Assembly: GCF_000427405.1 (NCBI RefSeq)
Contig: NZ_KE386491.1
Coordinates: 1,161,001-1,225,000, forward strand
Reading direction: 5' to 3'
DNA: 64,000 nucleotides
Source: Flectobacillus major DSM 103
Lineage (GTDB): Bacteria > Bacteroidota > Bacteroidia > Cytophagales > Spirosomataceae
In this document: one piece after another, positions 33,309 through 42,659 of the stretch
Position numbering within the stretch: the first letter of the stretch is position 1
Layout of the letters: every line of letters starts with the position of its first letter
Program-made: the position numbers and the translations under genes
The notes under the pieces: model-generated
What the model was told of the DNA's origin: nothing
The model's input: the letters and a program-made list of their open reading frames with translations, nothing else
Database searches by the model: none

Positions 33309-34391
33309 TTACCAAGGCTTGAAGAGTGTCCGTTTGGTACATTGAGGTAAATGGCGGTCGCCTGCTTTAGTACCCTTAAAGTTGACATAGCCAAAACTTA
33401 ACCATAAAGAAAGCTCGATTGTACCACCACTTCGCCAGCTTAATGACGACACCGTTACATCGTAGCTAATTCCTAGCCTAAATTTTTCTTGCTCATACCC
33501 CATCAAAACAACGATGGCATCTTGCTGGGGTATATCTTTATAAGTCCGTAACGGAATCCCTCTGTACCAAAGTCCAAGTACAATAGGAGTGTACCTTGTG
33601 GTTATTCCTAGGTCGAGCATCATACTTTGTCCTTGGCTTCGGAAATATCCAGTAAAGCCAAGGGTACTTTCATCTTCCGTATCTTGATACCACCATGGAA
33701 GATTTATGGGCATTTTGTAGGAGGCGTGTACACCAAGATGAGGAAGCGGTAAAGAATAGTTGACACCTTTTAGTAATTTATCAAAATGATGTAAGGCTAC
33801 ACCCATTTGAAACCCTCTCATATTTACATTGTAAACGCTACCTTGTCGACTGTTTTGGTGAGCCTCATACAATAAACCAAGAGAAAAGTCAAAAAAGTTT
33901 TGGGTAAAACGCCCACTGCTGTTAGCTAAGGGGTCTAGGCTAGTATTGGCAATGCCAGTGGCAGAATATTGGTCGATAAACTTTAGCCCATCTGTTGTAA
34001 AAGACCTATTGATATATGAAGCTTTTAAACCTGCCGTAAATCCACTTAATTCTCCTCCAACTCGGTATGACATTAATCCAGAGCCAGTTGACTGTCTGAA
34101 GTTTTCAGATTCTTGTTCTAACATCACTTGCATTCCTAGCGAAAGGCGTTTTTCATCATCAATATTGGCATCGTAAGAAGCGGAGGTAGTTTGGTAAATA
34201 AACCCAAGTCCAAGCCATTGTTTTCTAAAATTCGATATAAAACGCGACCCCTTGGTATGTCCCGTAAATGCAGGATTATATACCAGAGGGTTATTATGAA
34301 ATTGTGAAAACTGTGGGTCTTGAGCCAAACAAGTATGAATACATACAAGAATCAAGGAAATGAAAGTGATGATATTTTTTGGATGATTCAT
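33309..34391 (-). CDS. PorP/SprF-family type IX secretion outer-membrane protein
   Basis: A 360-residue protein with a signal peptide (MNHPKNIITFISLILVCIHT, then CLAQ) and the family hallmark right after it (DPQFSQFHNNPLVYNPAFTG). The rest is a beta-barrel with typical segments (GGELSGFTAGLKASYINR, FRLGISYDVTVSSLSWRSGG). PorP/SprF proteins are needed for secretion or surface attachment of partner adhesins through the type IX system. The partner is usually the neighbouring gene, here the PKD/CHU_C protein that diverges from it. The two share a 78-bp promoter region. Confidence 0.92.
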   Translation of the reverse strand: MNHPKNIITFISLILVCIHTCLAQDPQFSQFHNNPLVYNPAFTGHTKGSRFISNFRKQWLGLGFIYQTTSASYDANIDDEKRLSLGMQVMLEQESENFRQSTGSGLMSYRVGGELSGFTAGLKASYINRSFTTDGLKFIDQYSATGIANTSLDPLANSSGRFTQNFFDFSLGLLYEAHQNSRQGSVYNVNMRGFQMGVALHHFDKLLKGVNYSLPLPHLGVHASYKMPINLPWWYQDTEDESTLGFTGYFRSQGQSMMLDLGITTRYTPIVLGLWYRGIPLRTYKDIPQQDAIVVLMGYEQEKFRLGISYDVTVSSLSWRSGGTIELSLWLSFGYVNFKGTKAGDRHLPQCTKRTLFKPW

Positions 34392-34469
34392 GTAACAATA
34401 GCTTGAATGTTGGGAATTTAAGTTGATTTATAATCAATATTCCCGCTCACAATCTATATGTTACTAGCT

Positions 34470-37400
34470 ATGAAAAATATAATTTTGGTTTTGATACTTC
34501 TATTTGTACCAATGTTACTTAAAGGACAAAATAGAGCAGATTTTGAAATTTGTGGAAAAGATGGCTGTACGGGTCTAATATGTATTTCGCCAACAGATAC
34601 ATTATATGATGTTAAAATCAATATTAAATTACCAACATCGTGTACCGTGACAAAGTTTGAAGTGGATTGGGGAGATGGAACCATAGAAAGCTTTACAATG
34701 CCTACCAATCTCGAAAAACCCCATACCTATAATCTTAAAAGTTTTTTAAAATCATGTTTTGTCGATACCAAACCGTTTAAAATTTTTGTTACACCCAACT
34801 GTATCAATACGGATAAAGGACAAACATTAACTTTTAATAAAAAACCAACAGCGGCAATTGGATTATTGCAAGATGCCTGCGAAGGTAAGCCCATTAACCT
34901 TCAAAACAACTCTTGTCCTGCCAACTCAAGTGATATTACCTATCTGTGGGATTTAGGAAATGGTCAAACCAGTACAAGTTTTCAACCAATAATTAGTGCT
35001 GCTAATGTAAATAGTTCTCCCTATAAAGTAAAACTTACTGTAAATTCTAATTTATGTGGTTCTAGCTCAGCAGACATAAGTATTCCTGTCAAGAAATTCC
35101 CAGTTGCCAACTACAAGACTACTGGCTATACCGTATCAAATCAAGATACAGTAGTTTGTTTGTCTAATGGCGGTATTTTAACATTAGACGGTACTGTGTC
35201 AATAGATGAATCTCGGTATTTTTGGGAAATAACAGGTGGAACATACACTTTTCTTGACAATACAAATCGAAATTCTCCAATAATCAAGATCCAACTTAAA
35301 GAAACCAAAAATTATAGTATTAGCCTAAAAGCCATTAATGATTGTGGCGAATCTCAACCCTTAGTATGTGTACACAGGGTGGTTGACTCTCCTAATCTAT
35401 CTATAACTCAACAGCCCGACGTTTGTACTCCTATCAAGTACAAAATTCCTAATTTTATTACAGGAGCCACTTATACACTTAATGGAAACCCTATTAGAGA
35501 AAATGAGGAGATAGATATTCCTCTGTCTAATACTCCTAATGTTGTGGTAGGAACATTGAGTAATATGTGTGGACAACAAGTGGTACGCGATACCTTTTAT
35601 GTGTCGGCACCTCAAGTAGCAAGAATTCTATCTTTTCGTGATACCACCGTGTGTGCTGGCTCGCCAGTATTGGCACTAACCACGAATGTTCAAACGGGGG
35701 CTTGGGCAGGACAATTTATAGTTAATAGAAACCAATTTTCTCCTTCAACAGTGGGTACTTATCTTCTTACCTATACCAATGGTAGTGGATCCTGTGCTAG
35801 TTCAGACCAAGCCAAGGTTACTGTTGTAGGTGTAAATATTACAACGCAAGATGTTAGTGTATGTCAAGGCCAACCATTTGTCGTATTGAAAGGCACACCC
35901 ATAACAGGCGTATGGTCTACAGCAAGTTGTCCTAGTTGTACTATAAAAAATGATACTCTTTTTTTAACAGGAGGTATCAGCTCAAATCTTCAAATGGTAT
36001 ATAAGGTTACTGAAAATGGTTGTTCTTTCGAAAAAAAAGCTGTAGTTACCATTGGCAGTGCCAAGGCTGATTTTTCCATAAATGGTACATGCCTAGGGCA
36101 ACCAATAACAGTTGCGAATTTGTCAACAGGTACAAACACGTATCGGTGGTTTTTAAATGGAGTTATGATTTCAACCGACCCAACCCCCAACCTTTCCAAT
36201 ATTGTGTCAGGAGTCAATACTGTAGTATTTGAAGTTACTTCTGGTACTTGTAAAGACGAGCTTACTAAGCAATTTAGGGTAGTAGCACCGCCCAGTAGTG
36301 CTGATTTTTCTACAAATGTAGCAGAAGGTTGTGGGCCTCTGGATATTGTGTTTACTCCTTCAGGAATCGCCAATAGCGATGTTAATTATGATTGGGACTT
36401 TGGCAATGGCAATACTAGCTCCTTGTTTCAGCCAACAATACAAACATTTACCAATCAAAGTTCGTCGCCAAAAAAATATAAAGTTATTTTCAAGGCTTCA
36501 AATACTTGTGGTACTATAAATACCGAAAAAGAAATAACCCTAAAACCGATTCCTATTGCCAAGATAGGGGTAGATTCTACTGTAGTACGCTGTTCTCCCG
36601 CCAATATTTTATTTTCGAACCGCTCAAAAGGAAATAATAGCGATATATCTTGGGATTGGGGAGATGGTAAAGTAGAGCATTCCATCGCCGATACATTGAG
36701 ACATTTGTTTGCGGCAACAGACACTATCAAAACTTATGTTGTAAAATTATCTGTTAAAAATGATTGTGCTGTTAGCCAAGATACCGTTGCTATAAAAGTA
36801 TACCCCAATACTGTAATTCCATTATTCTCTATGAGCCAAAGTATTGTTTGTCCAAACGATACCATTTTGTTTTTGGATAGCACAAAGCCAATTCCTGATA
36901 AATGGGTATGGAAATTTGGCGATGGTACAGGGCCAGTGATGGCAAGCAATCCTAAGCATATCTTTTTACAACCCAACCAAACTTTTACCATAACACTGAT
37001 TGCTTATACGCAGTGCGGGTATGATTCTGTACAAAGGCAAATCAAAACCAGAGACATACCTAAGGGCGACTTCAATGTTCCTAGGCTAATGTGTGTAGGG
37101 GCACCTGTTGTATTTAATAATTTGAGTGATATTAATCTATATTCGGCTAAGTGGAATTTTGGAGATAACTCGTCTATTGATTCTATTAATTTTTCGCCAA
37201 AACATCAATATACCTCTGGAGGAGACAAAACGGTTATAATGTCATTAATTGACTACAGAACAAGGTGCAAAAATGATATTGTTAAACGAATTTATATAAG
37301 CCCCAAGGTAAAAGCTAGTTTTGAGCTAGTGAGTGATTCTATCGCCTGTTCGCCAGCAACTATACGTTTTATCAATAAGTCGCTTAATGCAAATACTTAC

Positions 37401-37850
37401 TCTTGGCGATTTAGTGATGGTCGGTCTTCTGAAGCTGAGTCGCCAGAGATAAATTTTACGGCAGGACATTACGAGGCATATCTTCAGGCTTCCCTCAATG
37501 GTGTCTGTCAGGATTCTACTTCTGCTGTTACGTTTGTTGTAGATTCTTGTAAGGTTTTCTTTCCAGAGGTATTTACGCCTAATAATGATGGCATCGGCGA
37601 CAGATATACCATTTTTGGTACAGGAATAAAAATAATCAAATCTTTAATTATTAGAAATAAATGGGGGGAAGTCGTTTTTAAAAATGAAAATTTCTTGCCC
37701 AATATTACTGCCTATGGATGGGACGGATATTACCTCGGAAATCCAGCCCCCAATGGTATTTATGTGTATGAGGTCGAGCTTGAGCTTTATGGAAAACCTC
37801 CCGAAAAAATGCCTATTGGATATATTAATCTCATGAGAAAGTACGAATAG
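34470..37850 (+). CDS. PKD-repeat adhesin with a CHU_C (T9SS type B) sorting domain
   Basis: A 1126-residue surface protein with signal peptide MKNIILVLILLFVPMLLKGQ. It contains about seven PKD-like domains, seen as VDWGDG, YLWDLGNG, YDWDFGNG, ISWDWGDG, WVWKFGDG, AKWNFGDN and YSWRFSDG. The C-terminus is a type B sorting domain (EVFTPNNDGIGDRYTIFG, ending IGYINLMRKYE). Such domains send proteins out through the type IX system. SprB-like gliding adhesins have the same plan. The second ATG in frame is taken as the start because it begins the signal peptide. It pairs with the divergent PorP/SprF gene. Confidence 0.92.
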   Translation: MKNIILVLILLFVPMLLKGQNRADFEICGKDGCTGLICISPTDTLYDVKINIKLPTSCTVTKFEVDWGDGTIESFTMPTNLEKPHTYNLKSFLKSCFVDTKPFKIFVTPNCINTDKGQTLTFNKKPTAAIGLLQDACEGKPINLQNNSCPANSSDITYLWDLGNGQTSTSFQPIISAANVNSSPYKVKLTVNSNLCGSSSADISIPVKKFPVANYKTTGYTVSNQDTVVCLSNGGILTLDGTVSIDESRYFWEITGGTYTFLDNTNRNSPIIKIQLKETKNYSISLKAINDCGESQPLVCVHRVVDSPNLSITQQPDVCTPIKYKIPNFITGATYTLNGNPIRENEEIDIPLSNTPNVVVGTLSNMCGQQVVRDTFYVSAPQVARILSFRDTTVCAGSPVLALTTNVQTGAWAGQFIVNRNQFSPSTVGTYLLTYTNGSGSCASSDQAKVTVVGVNITTQDVSVCQGQPFVVLKGTPITGVWSTASCPSCTIKNDTLFLTGGISSNLQMVYKVTENGCSFEKKAVVTIGSAKADFSINGTCLGQPITVANLSTGTNTYRWFLNGVMISTDPTPNLSNIVSGVNTVVFEVTSGTCKDELTKQFRVVAPPSSADFSTNVAEGCGPLDIVFTPSGIANSDVNYDWDFGNGNTSSLFQPTIQTFTNQSSSPKKYKVIFKASNTCGTINTEKEITLKPIPIAKIGVDSTVVRCSPANILFSNRSKGNNSDISWDWGDGKVEHSIADTLRHLFAATDTIKTYVVKLSVKNDCAVSQDTVAIKVYPNTVIPLFSMSQSIVCPNDTILFLDSTKPIPDKWVWKFGDGTGPVMASNPKHIFLQPNQTFTITLIAYTQCGYDSVQRQIKTRDIPKGDFNVPRLMCVGAPVVFNNLSDINLYSAKWNFGDNSSIDSINFSPKHQYTSGGDKTVIMSLIDYRTRCKNDIVKRIYISPKVKASFELVSDSIACSPATIRFINKSLNANTYSWRFSDGRSSEAESPEINFTAGHYEAYLQASLNGVCQDSTSAVTFVVDSCKVFFPEVFTPNNDGIGDRYTIFGTGIKIIKSLIIRNKWGEVVFKNENFLPNITAYGWDGYYLGNPAPNGIYVYEVELELYGKPPEKMPIGYINLMRKYE

Positions 37851-37943
37851 TCTTTAGCTTACAGTAACCAAACGGAGTTGACTGGGAATATAAAGATAAA
37901 AAACTAATAGTTCCTCAATTATTACCAAACAAATTCTTTTATT

Positions 37944-38432
37944 ATGAAAAAAAATATTATCAAAATCGCAATCGTTGTATTTCTCTCTATTGCAGGTAAA
38001 CAAGCTAATGCACAGTATGTTACAAAAGGTGTCAAGCTGTTTGATTTAGGTATTCAACCTCCAAAATATGGTACACTCTTTACTGCGAACGCCAGATTTG
38101 GGGTAGCCGACAATATTGCTGTAGGGCCTCAATTAGAGTATTATTCATCAGATTTCAGCTCTAGTTGGGGCTTATTTGCTAGAGGCGAATACCATTTTGG
38201 CCAAGCCTTAAATTTACCCGAAAACGCAAGTGTTTATGTAGGAGCAACATTAGGAAAGTTTCTTGAAACTGGAGCTGAAATATTTGGCACAGGCTTAATT
38301 GGTGGGTCATATTTATTTAATGATAAAATAGGAGCTCATGCTGGAGTACGTTTTGGCCTTATTAATGCAAGCGGTTATAATTCAGGTTTTGGTACATTTA
38401 ATTTTGGCGTTTCCTTTAGAATAGCTGAATAA
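37944..38432 (+). CDS. small outer-membrane beta-barrel protein
   Basis: A 162-residue protein with a signal peptide ending ANAQ. The mature 140 residues alternate in the manner of an 8-stranded barrel (NARFGVADNIAVGPQLEYY, SWGLFARGEYHFGQAL, KIGAHAGVRFGLINASGY), ending with FGVSFRIAE, the aromatic C-terminal strand typical of outer-membrane proteins. Small barrels like this are very common in Bacteroidota and are of unknown function. It lies 93 bp after the adhesin gene in the same direction and is followed by a hairpin. Confidence 0.8.
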   Translation: MKKNIIKIAIVVFLSIAGKQANAQYVTKGVKLFDLGIQPPKYGTLFTANARFGVADNIAVGPQLEYYSSDFSSSWGLFARGEYHFGQALNLPENASVYVGATLGKFLETGAEIFGTGLIGGSYLFNDKIGAHAGVRFGLINASGYNSGFGTFNFGVSFRIAE

Positions 38433-38494
38433 ATACTAAAAGTAAGCTTCGTATTGCTATTGCTGATTATTATAAATATGGTTTGTTTTTAGTA

Positions 38495-38520
38495 TTCAGG
38501 GGGGGATTTTACCCCCTGAA
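38495..38520 (+). terminator. hairpin after the small barrel gene
   Basis: TTCAGGGGG (38495-38503) pairs with CCCCCTGAA (38512-38520). The stem is GC-rich, but no T-run follows, so it is a weak or rho-assisted terminator at best. Confidence 0.45.
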
Positions 38521-38686
38521 ATATTCATTAGTATTTGCTCCAAAGCATAGAAAAAAAGGAATATTTGAATGATTGTTGGGTTATCGAAGTTATTTTATGG
38601 GGTATCAAAAGAAATGCTTGCTTTCAGAAGGCTTTGTTTGATAATAACTTCGGTATATTCACGAGAAAAATACAAATATTAATGCT

Positions 38687-39691
38687 TTGAAGTCTAAAAT
38701 TAATATACAAACCATTGCCAAAGCCTTAGGTGTTTCGACCAGTACGGTGTCGAAGGCCCTCAACGATAGCTACGAAATTAGTCAGGAAACCAAGGAACGG
38801 ATATTGGCTTTTGCACAACAATACGGCTATTCGCCCAATCCTTATGCTAGTAGTCTTAGAAGTAAAAAAAGTAAAACAATAGGGGTTGTCATTCCTGAAG
38901 TAGGCAATAGCTTTTTTGCTGCCGTTATAAAGGGTATTGAATCGGTGGCTCGGAAAAAAGGGTATCATGTGTTAATTTATTTGTCTAATGAAAGCTTTGC
39001 GAAAGAACAGATTATCCTCAATGAATTTCAGAGTGGTAGGGTAGATGGCATATTGATGTCACTGGCACTCGAAACCAATGCCTTTGGGCATGTCGAAAAG
39101 CTGATGGAAAAAGGTATTCCAACGGTTTTTTTTGACAGAACCCCCTATTCTATTATTGCCTCGAAAGTAGTGACCAACGATTTTGAATTGGGCTATCATG
39201 CTACACAACATTTGCTCAATAAAGGGTGTCAGAAAATTGCCTATTTGCTACATCGGCATCATCAAGGACATAGCCATCAGCGTATGGAGGGCTTTAGGCA
39301 GGCTTTGGCAGATACTCAAATACAGTTGTTACCTTCGCAGCTTATTTATTGTGATTCCAATGTCGACAATATATCAATTACTTCGGCTCTGCAGCAGGGC
39401 AGATTCGATGGCCTTATTGTTTCGGCCGAAGAACTGGTTACGCCTTTGTATCAAGTTTGTAAAAAACAACAAATTAGTATTCCTCAACAACTAAAGGTTT
39501 TGTCGTTTTGTGATTTTCCTTTGGCTACCGTCTTAACGCCTACGCTTACTACTATCAAGCACCCAGCCTTTCAAATGGGCGAAACCGCAGCCTCAACATT
39601 ATTTAAGCAAATAGATAAACCCCAAGGGCTTACCAATGAAGTAATTGTGCTAAGGTCAGAAATTATTGAGCGTGAATCTACTCAAGGATAG
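38687..39691 (+). CDS. LacI-family transcriptional regulator
   Basis: A 334-residue repressor-type protein. The DNA-binding HTH and hinge are at residues 1-60 (INIQTIAKALGVSTSTVSKA, then YGYSPNPYASSLRSKKSK). A periplasmic-binding-protein-like sensor domain follows (IGVVIPEVGNSFFAAVIKGI). Its effector is probably a sugar or sugar derivative. The start is a TTG: it gives the correct family N-terminus, and the nearby ATG at 38682 is followed at once by a stop. The following aldo/keto reductase gene is preceded by a palindrome likely bound by this regulator. Confidence 0.92.
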   Translation: MKSKINIQTIAKALGVSTSTVSKALNDSYEISQETKERILAFAQQYGYSPNPYASSLRSKKSKTIGVVIPEVGNSFFAAVIKGIESVARKKGYHVLIYLSNESFAKEQIILNEFQSGRVDGILMSLALETNAFGHVEKLMEKGIPTVFFDRTPYSIIASKVVTNDFELGYHATQHLLNKGCQKIAYLLHRHHQGHSHQRMEGFRQALADTQIQLLPSQLIYCDSNVDNISITSALQQGRFDGLIVSAEELVTPLYQVCKKQQISIPQQLKVLSFCDFPLATVLTPTLTTIKHPAFQMGETAASTLFKQIDKPQGLTNEVIVLRSEIIERESTQG

Positions 39692-39696
39692 CAATA

Positions 39697-39712
39697 ACGA
39701 AATCGTTTTCGT
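39697..39712. promoter_or_regulatory. candidate LacI-family operator
   Basis: ACGAAA-TCGT-TTTCGT is a 16-bp palindrome (6-bp arms) lying directly after the lacI-type gene stop and 79 bp before the aldo/keto reductase start. Size and AT-rich arms around a CG centre fit LacI-family operators. Confidence 0.5.
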
Positions 39713-39790
39713 AAATAAACTAGACCTATTGCCGTTGATACTATCATAAAATGCGTCAAATTTGATGAGAAATCAAAAACAATAAAGACC

Positions 39791-40762
39791 ATGAATTATA
39801 GAAAATTTGGAAGAACAGGCTGGGATGTTAGCGAAATTGGCTACGGTATGTGGGGAATGGCTGGCTGGACTGGCTCGGAAGAAAAAGAAATCAACGAAGC
39901 CCTAGATAAGGCTATCGAATTGGGTTGTAACTTTTTTGATACTGCTTGGGCGTATGGCGATGGCCTTAGTGAAGAGATTTTGAATAAGGTACTTAAACGA
40001 CACCAAGAACGTAGGCTGTATGTAGCTACTAAAATTCCACCCAAAAATCGTACTTGGCCGTCAAAACCCCATTTTAGTTTAGAGGAGGTTTTTCCTTCCA
40101 ACTATATTATTGAATATACCGAAAAAAGCTTGAAAAATTTGGGTGTCGAAACCATTGATTTACAACAGTTTCATGTTTGGGAAGACGCTTGGGCTAATCA
40201 AGACGAATGGAAAGAAACCATTACCAAACTCACTAAAGAAGGGAAGGTGCGTTCATGGGGTGTTAGTGTAAACCGCTGGGAGCCAGACAATTGTTTGGAA
40301 ACACTCAAGACCGATTTGATAGATGCCGTTCAGGTAATTTATAATATTTTTGACCAGTCGCCCGAAGATAATTTGTTGCCGCTGTGTCGTGAAAAAAATA
40401 TTGGTGTTATTGCTCGTGTGCCTTTTGATGAAGGTACATTAACAGGCACATTAACGAAGGAAACGGTTTTTCCTGCCGATGACTGGCGTTCAACGTATTT
40501 TGTGCCAGAAAACCTCCACAGTAGTGTTGACCATGCCGATGCTTTGCGTCCTTTGATTCCTGCCAATATGACTATGGCCGAAATGGCTCTACGCTTTATT
40601 TTGGCTAATCGCGATATTGCCACTACTATACCTGGAATGCGTAAAATCAAGAATGTAATTTCTAATATGGGTACTAGCGATGGGCAAACGCTTTCGGATC
40701 AACTGATTAAAACCCTCAAAACTCACCGTTGGGACAGGCAGCCTACTGAATGGAGTCAGTAG
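39791..40762 (+). CDS. aldo/keto reductase
   Basis: A 323-residue NADPH-dependent oxidoreductase. The aldo/keto reductase signature FDTAWAYGDGLSEEI contains the catalytic Asp and Tyr. Other family marks are LYVATKIPP for the lysine, DLQQFHVWED for the histidine, and the cofactor loop IPGMRKIKNVISN near the end. It resembles the general stress/sugar-metabolism type acting on aldehydes or sugar ketones; the substrate is unknown. It follows the LacI-type regulator gene in the same direction, so it is probably its target. Confidence 0.92.
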   Translation: MNYRKFGRTGWDVSEIGYGMWGMAGWTGSEEKEINEALDKAIELGCNFFDTAWAYGDGLSEEILNKVLKRHQERRLYVATKIPPKNRTWPSKPHFSLEEVFPSNYIIEYTEKSLKNLGVETIDLQQFHVWEDAWANQDEWKETITKLTKEGKVRSWGVSVNRWEPDNCLETLKTDLIDAVQVIYNIFDQSPEDNLLPLCREKNIGVIARVPFDEGTLTGTLTKETVFPADDWRSTYFVPENLHSSVDHADALRPLIPANMTMAEMALRFILANRDIATTIPGMRKIKNVISNMGTSDGQTLSDQLIKTLKTHRWDRQPTEWSQ

Positions 40763-41001
40763 TTTTTTGCGTATAGATATAATAGTGCGTTTTCAAATAG
40801 TACGCTGTAGATGTGTGTTGTACTTTTTGAAGAAATACAACAAATGAGTGAGTTAGTATTAGAATTGTGCAAAGGCTTTTGACAATGGGATGCTAGATAT
40901 TTGAGATAAAATATTAGCCGTATTGGATGAATAATACAGCTAATCCCGAAATTGTCAAGTTCTCGGTACAAATCATAGCTAACTCACTATTTGTTATATA
41001 C

Positions 41002-41370
41002 CTAAGCTGTAGCTTTGGTTTTGTGTAAGTAAATATTGGATACAATCAAAATCACCAATAAAACCAATGGTGTAACAACCGCCGACGAAGCATCGCCACT
41101 TTGGAAATGGGCAATACTAGCCGAAATAAAAGTAATTCCAAAGCCTGCATAAGCCCATTCTTTGACCCTGAGGGGTACTTGAGGAATAAGCAAAGCGAAT
41201 GCTCCGAGGGCTTTGGCAATTCCGAGCTCTACCCGAAAATAATCAGCAAATCCTAGGTGCTTAAACCCTGCTGCTACTTGTGGGTCGGTAAAATACGCAA
41301 ATACACTAAAAAACATCATTAGCCCAATAATGGCTGTAGTAACCCAATAAATAATCTTGTCTTTTTTCAT
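41002..41370 (-). CDS. DoxX-like membrane protein
   Basis: A 122-residue protein with four predicted membrane helices (ITYWVTTAIIGLMMF-like start, then LGIAKALGAFALLIP, WAYAGFGITFISASIAHF and TPLVLLVILIVSNIYL). This is the DoxX-like family pattern (DUF4260/DoxX_2 type), seen with many HxlR regulators. Its role is not well known; relatives occur in quinone or thiosulfate metabolism. The open frame runs far upstream, but MKKDKIIYW is the natural start and leaves a 90-bp shared promoter region with the HxlR gene. Confidence 0.8.
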   Translation of the reverse strand: MKKDKIIYWVTTAIIGLMMFFSVFAYFTDPQVAAGFKHLGFADYFRVELGIAKALGAFALLIPQVPLRVKEWAYAGFGITFISASIAHFQSGDASSAVVTPLVLLVILIVSNIYLHKTKATA

Positions 41371-41381
41371 AAATATGTTGA

Positions 41382-41410
41382 TTTGTTTACTACAAATGTA
41401 ATTATATTTG
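41382..41410 (+). promoter_or_regulatory. promoter of the HxlR gene
   Basis: TTTG (41382-41385), a 17-bp gap, and TATATTTG (41403-41410) match the Bacteroidota promoter. The start of transcription would fall at about 41417, shortly before the palindrome at 41429. Confidence 0.6.
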
Positions 41411-41428
41411 CTTTCCATAATATAGCAG

Positions 41429-41442
41429 TTACCTAAAGGTAA
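41429..41442. promoter_or_regulatory. candidate HxlR-family operator
   Basis: TTACCT-AA-AGGTAA has perfect 6-bp arms. It lies in the 90-bp region between divergent genes, just after the predicted transcription start of the regulator gene. HxlR/YodB-type proteins bind similar short palindromes, so autoregulation and control of the DoxX-like gene are likely. Confidence 0.5.
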
Positions 41443-41460
41443 GCAATAGAAAAGCGTACT

Positions 41461-41802
41461 ATGCAAAAAAGAAACCACAAAGAATGTGCTTCGGCGTTGA
41501 TTCCTGTGCAAGATGCACTCGACGTAATTAGTGGCAAGTGGAAATTACTTATTCTGATTTCGATTGGGTCGGGCAATAACCGATTTAGGCTCATCGAGCG
41601 AAGTATTCCGAGGTTGACATCGAAAGTATTAGCCAAGGAGTTGAAGGATTTGGAAGAACATCAACTCATCAAAAGAACTGTTCACGACGAATCGCCCGTG
41701 GTAGTAGAATATACTACTACCGAATATTCAGAATCGCTTCAAAGTGTTATTTTGGCTTTGCAGGAATGGGGCCTCCAACACCGCCGACAGATTATTGGGT
41801 AA
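41461..41802 (+). CDS. HxlR-family transcriptional regulator
   Basis: A 113-residue winged-helix regulator. The family signature is complete: CASALIPVQDALDVISGKWK, then RFRLIERSIPRLTSKVLAKE and the wing (HDESPVVVEYTTTEYSESL). Cys10 or so near the N-terminus is at the position used as redox sensor by several HxlR proteins. It is divergent from the DoxX-like gene, the usual partner in this family, and a palindrome stands in between. Confidence 0.93.
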   Translation: MQKRNHKECASALIPVQDALDVISGKWKLLILISIGSGNNRFRLIERSIPRLTSKVLAKELKDLEEHQLIKRTVHDESPVVVEYTTTEYSESLQSVILALQEWGLQHRRQIIG

Positions 41803-41913
41803 TAGTATTAAGTCAAGGTATGGGCAGCCAAAGGGGTATGGTATTTTTGGGTAATTTTTAACTGTCAAGACTTCAGCTTATGTTGTACCCATTTAGTATT
41901 TATGCCTTTGGGC

Positions 41914-42390
41914 TTATTTCTTCTCCTCATTTTTACGGTGAATACAATTCTCTTTTAAGCATTTGCTATAAAATGTTAAAGAGTGATAAAGTACTTCGCA
42001 CTGAAATGTGTCATTTATCAGATTTTGGATTACCTGAATTCGTGGGTCACAAAACTCGGTAACTAACTGGCATTCAATACATACCAGGTGGTCGTGTTGG
42101 CGGCGACCATAAGCCTTTTCGTATCTCGATGATATTTTGTTGCCAAATTGATGCTTCTTAATTAGTTGACACTCAACCAGTATGTCGAGTGTATTATAAA
42201 TCGTGGCTCTACTAACGTGAAAGTTTTTTGATTTTATCGAAAAAAATAACTCTTCAGCCTCAAAATGGTCATCACGATTATAAATTTCTTCTAAAATGGT
42301 AAAACGTTCGTTTGTTTTGCGTAGTCCTTTTATTTCTAAATATTGTGTCAACTGTTTTTTAACAAGCTGGAAACTAGATTGCTCCATCAT
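41914..42390 (-). CDS. Fur-family metal-dependent regulator
   Basis: A 158-residue protein of the Fur family. The winged helix (RKTNERFTILEEIYNRDDHF, then VSRATIYNTLDILVECQLIK) is followed by the metal-binding dimer domain with HDHLVCIECQLVTEF and the C-terminal CLKENCIH. The two CxxC-like pairs fit a structural zinc site. It lies next to genes for iron uptake, so ferric-uptake regulation is the likely job, although a peroxide-sensing (PerR) role cannot be excluded from sequence alone. Confidence 0.93.
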   Translation of the reverse strand: MMEQSSFQLVKKQLTQYLEIKGLRKTNERFTILEEIYNRDDHFEAEELFFSIKSKNFHVSRATIYNTLDILVECQLIKKHQFGNKISSRYEKAYGRRQHDHLVCIECQLVTEFCDPRIQVIQNLINDTFQCEVLYHSLTFYSKCLKENCIHRKNEEKK

Positions 42391-42597
42391 TATAATGCGT
42401 CTGTATGGTATAATACTACTTTATTTTTGGCTATTGATTGTAATTAAGTAAGAGTGCAAAGTTTGCTTATAACTTAAATAAGTAATTAGCTAAAGGCAAT
42501 CTTACTTAATTCAACGTATGCTATTCTCTGTGCTAAAAAATAAGGATGTTCTCAATAGCTAGTACTATTCACTTTGTGGATGAATAATATTATACAA

Positions 42598-42638
42598 ATT
42601 TAGACTAATTCTAAATAATAAACAAGTTATTTAGAATT
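42598..42638. promoter_or_regulatory. candidate Fur box and overlapping 12-bp inverted repeat
   Basis: ATTTAGA-CTAAT-TCTAAAT is a 19-bp palindrome (42598-42616). Together with the four bases that follow, it matches 44871-44893 in front of the TonB receptor at 20 of 23 bases. It overlaps a second inverted repeat (AATTCTAAATAA, 42607-42618, pairing with 42627-42638). It lies between the Fur gene and the end of the iron-reductase operon, about 210 bp upstream of the Fur start. Confidence 0.5.
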
Positions 42639-42659
42639 ATTATAGATAATGCGGCATTT

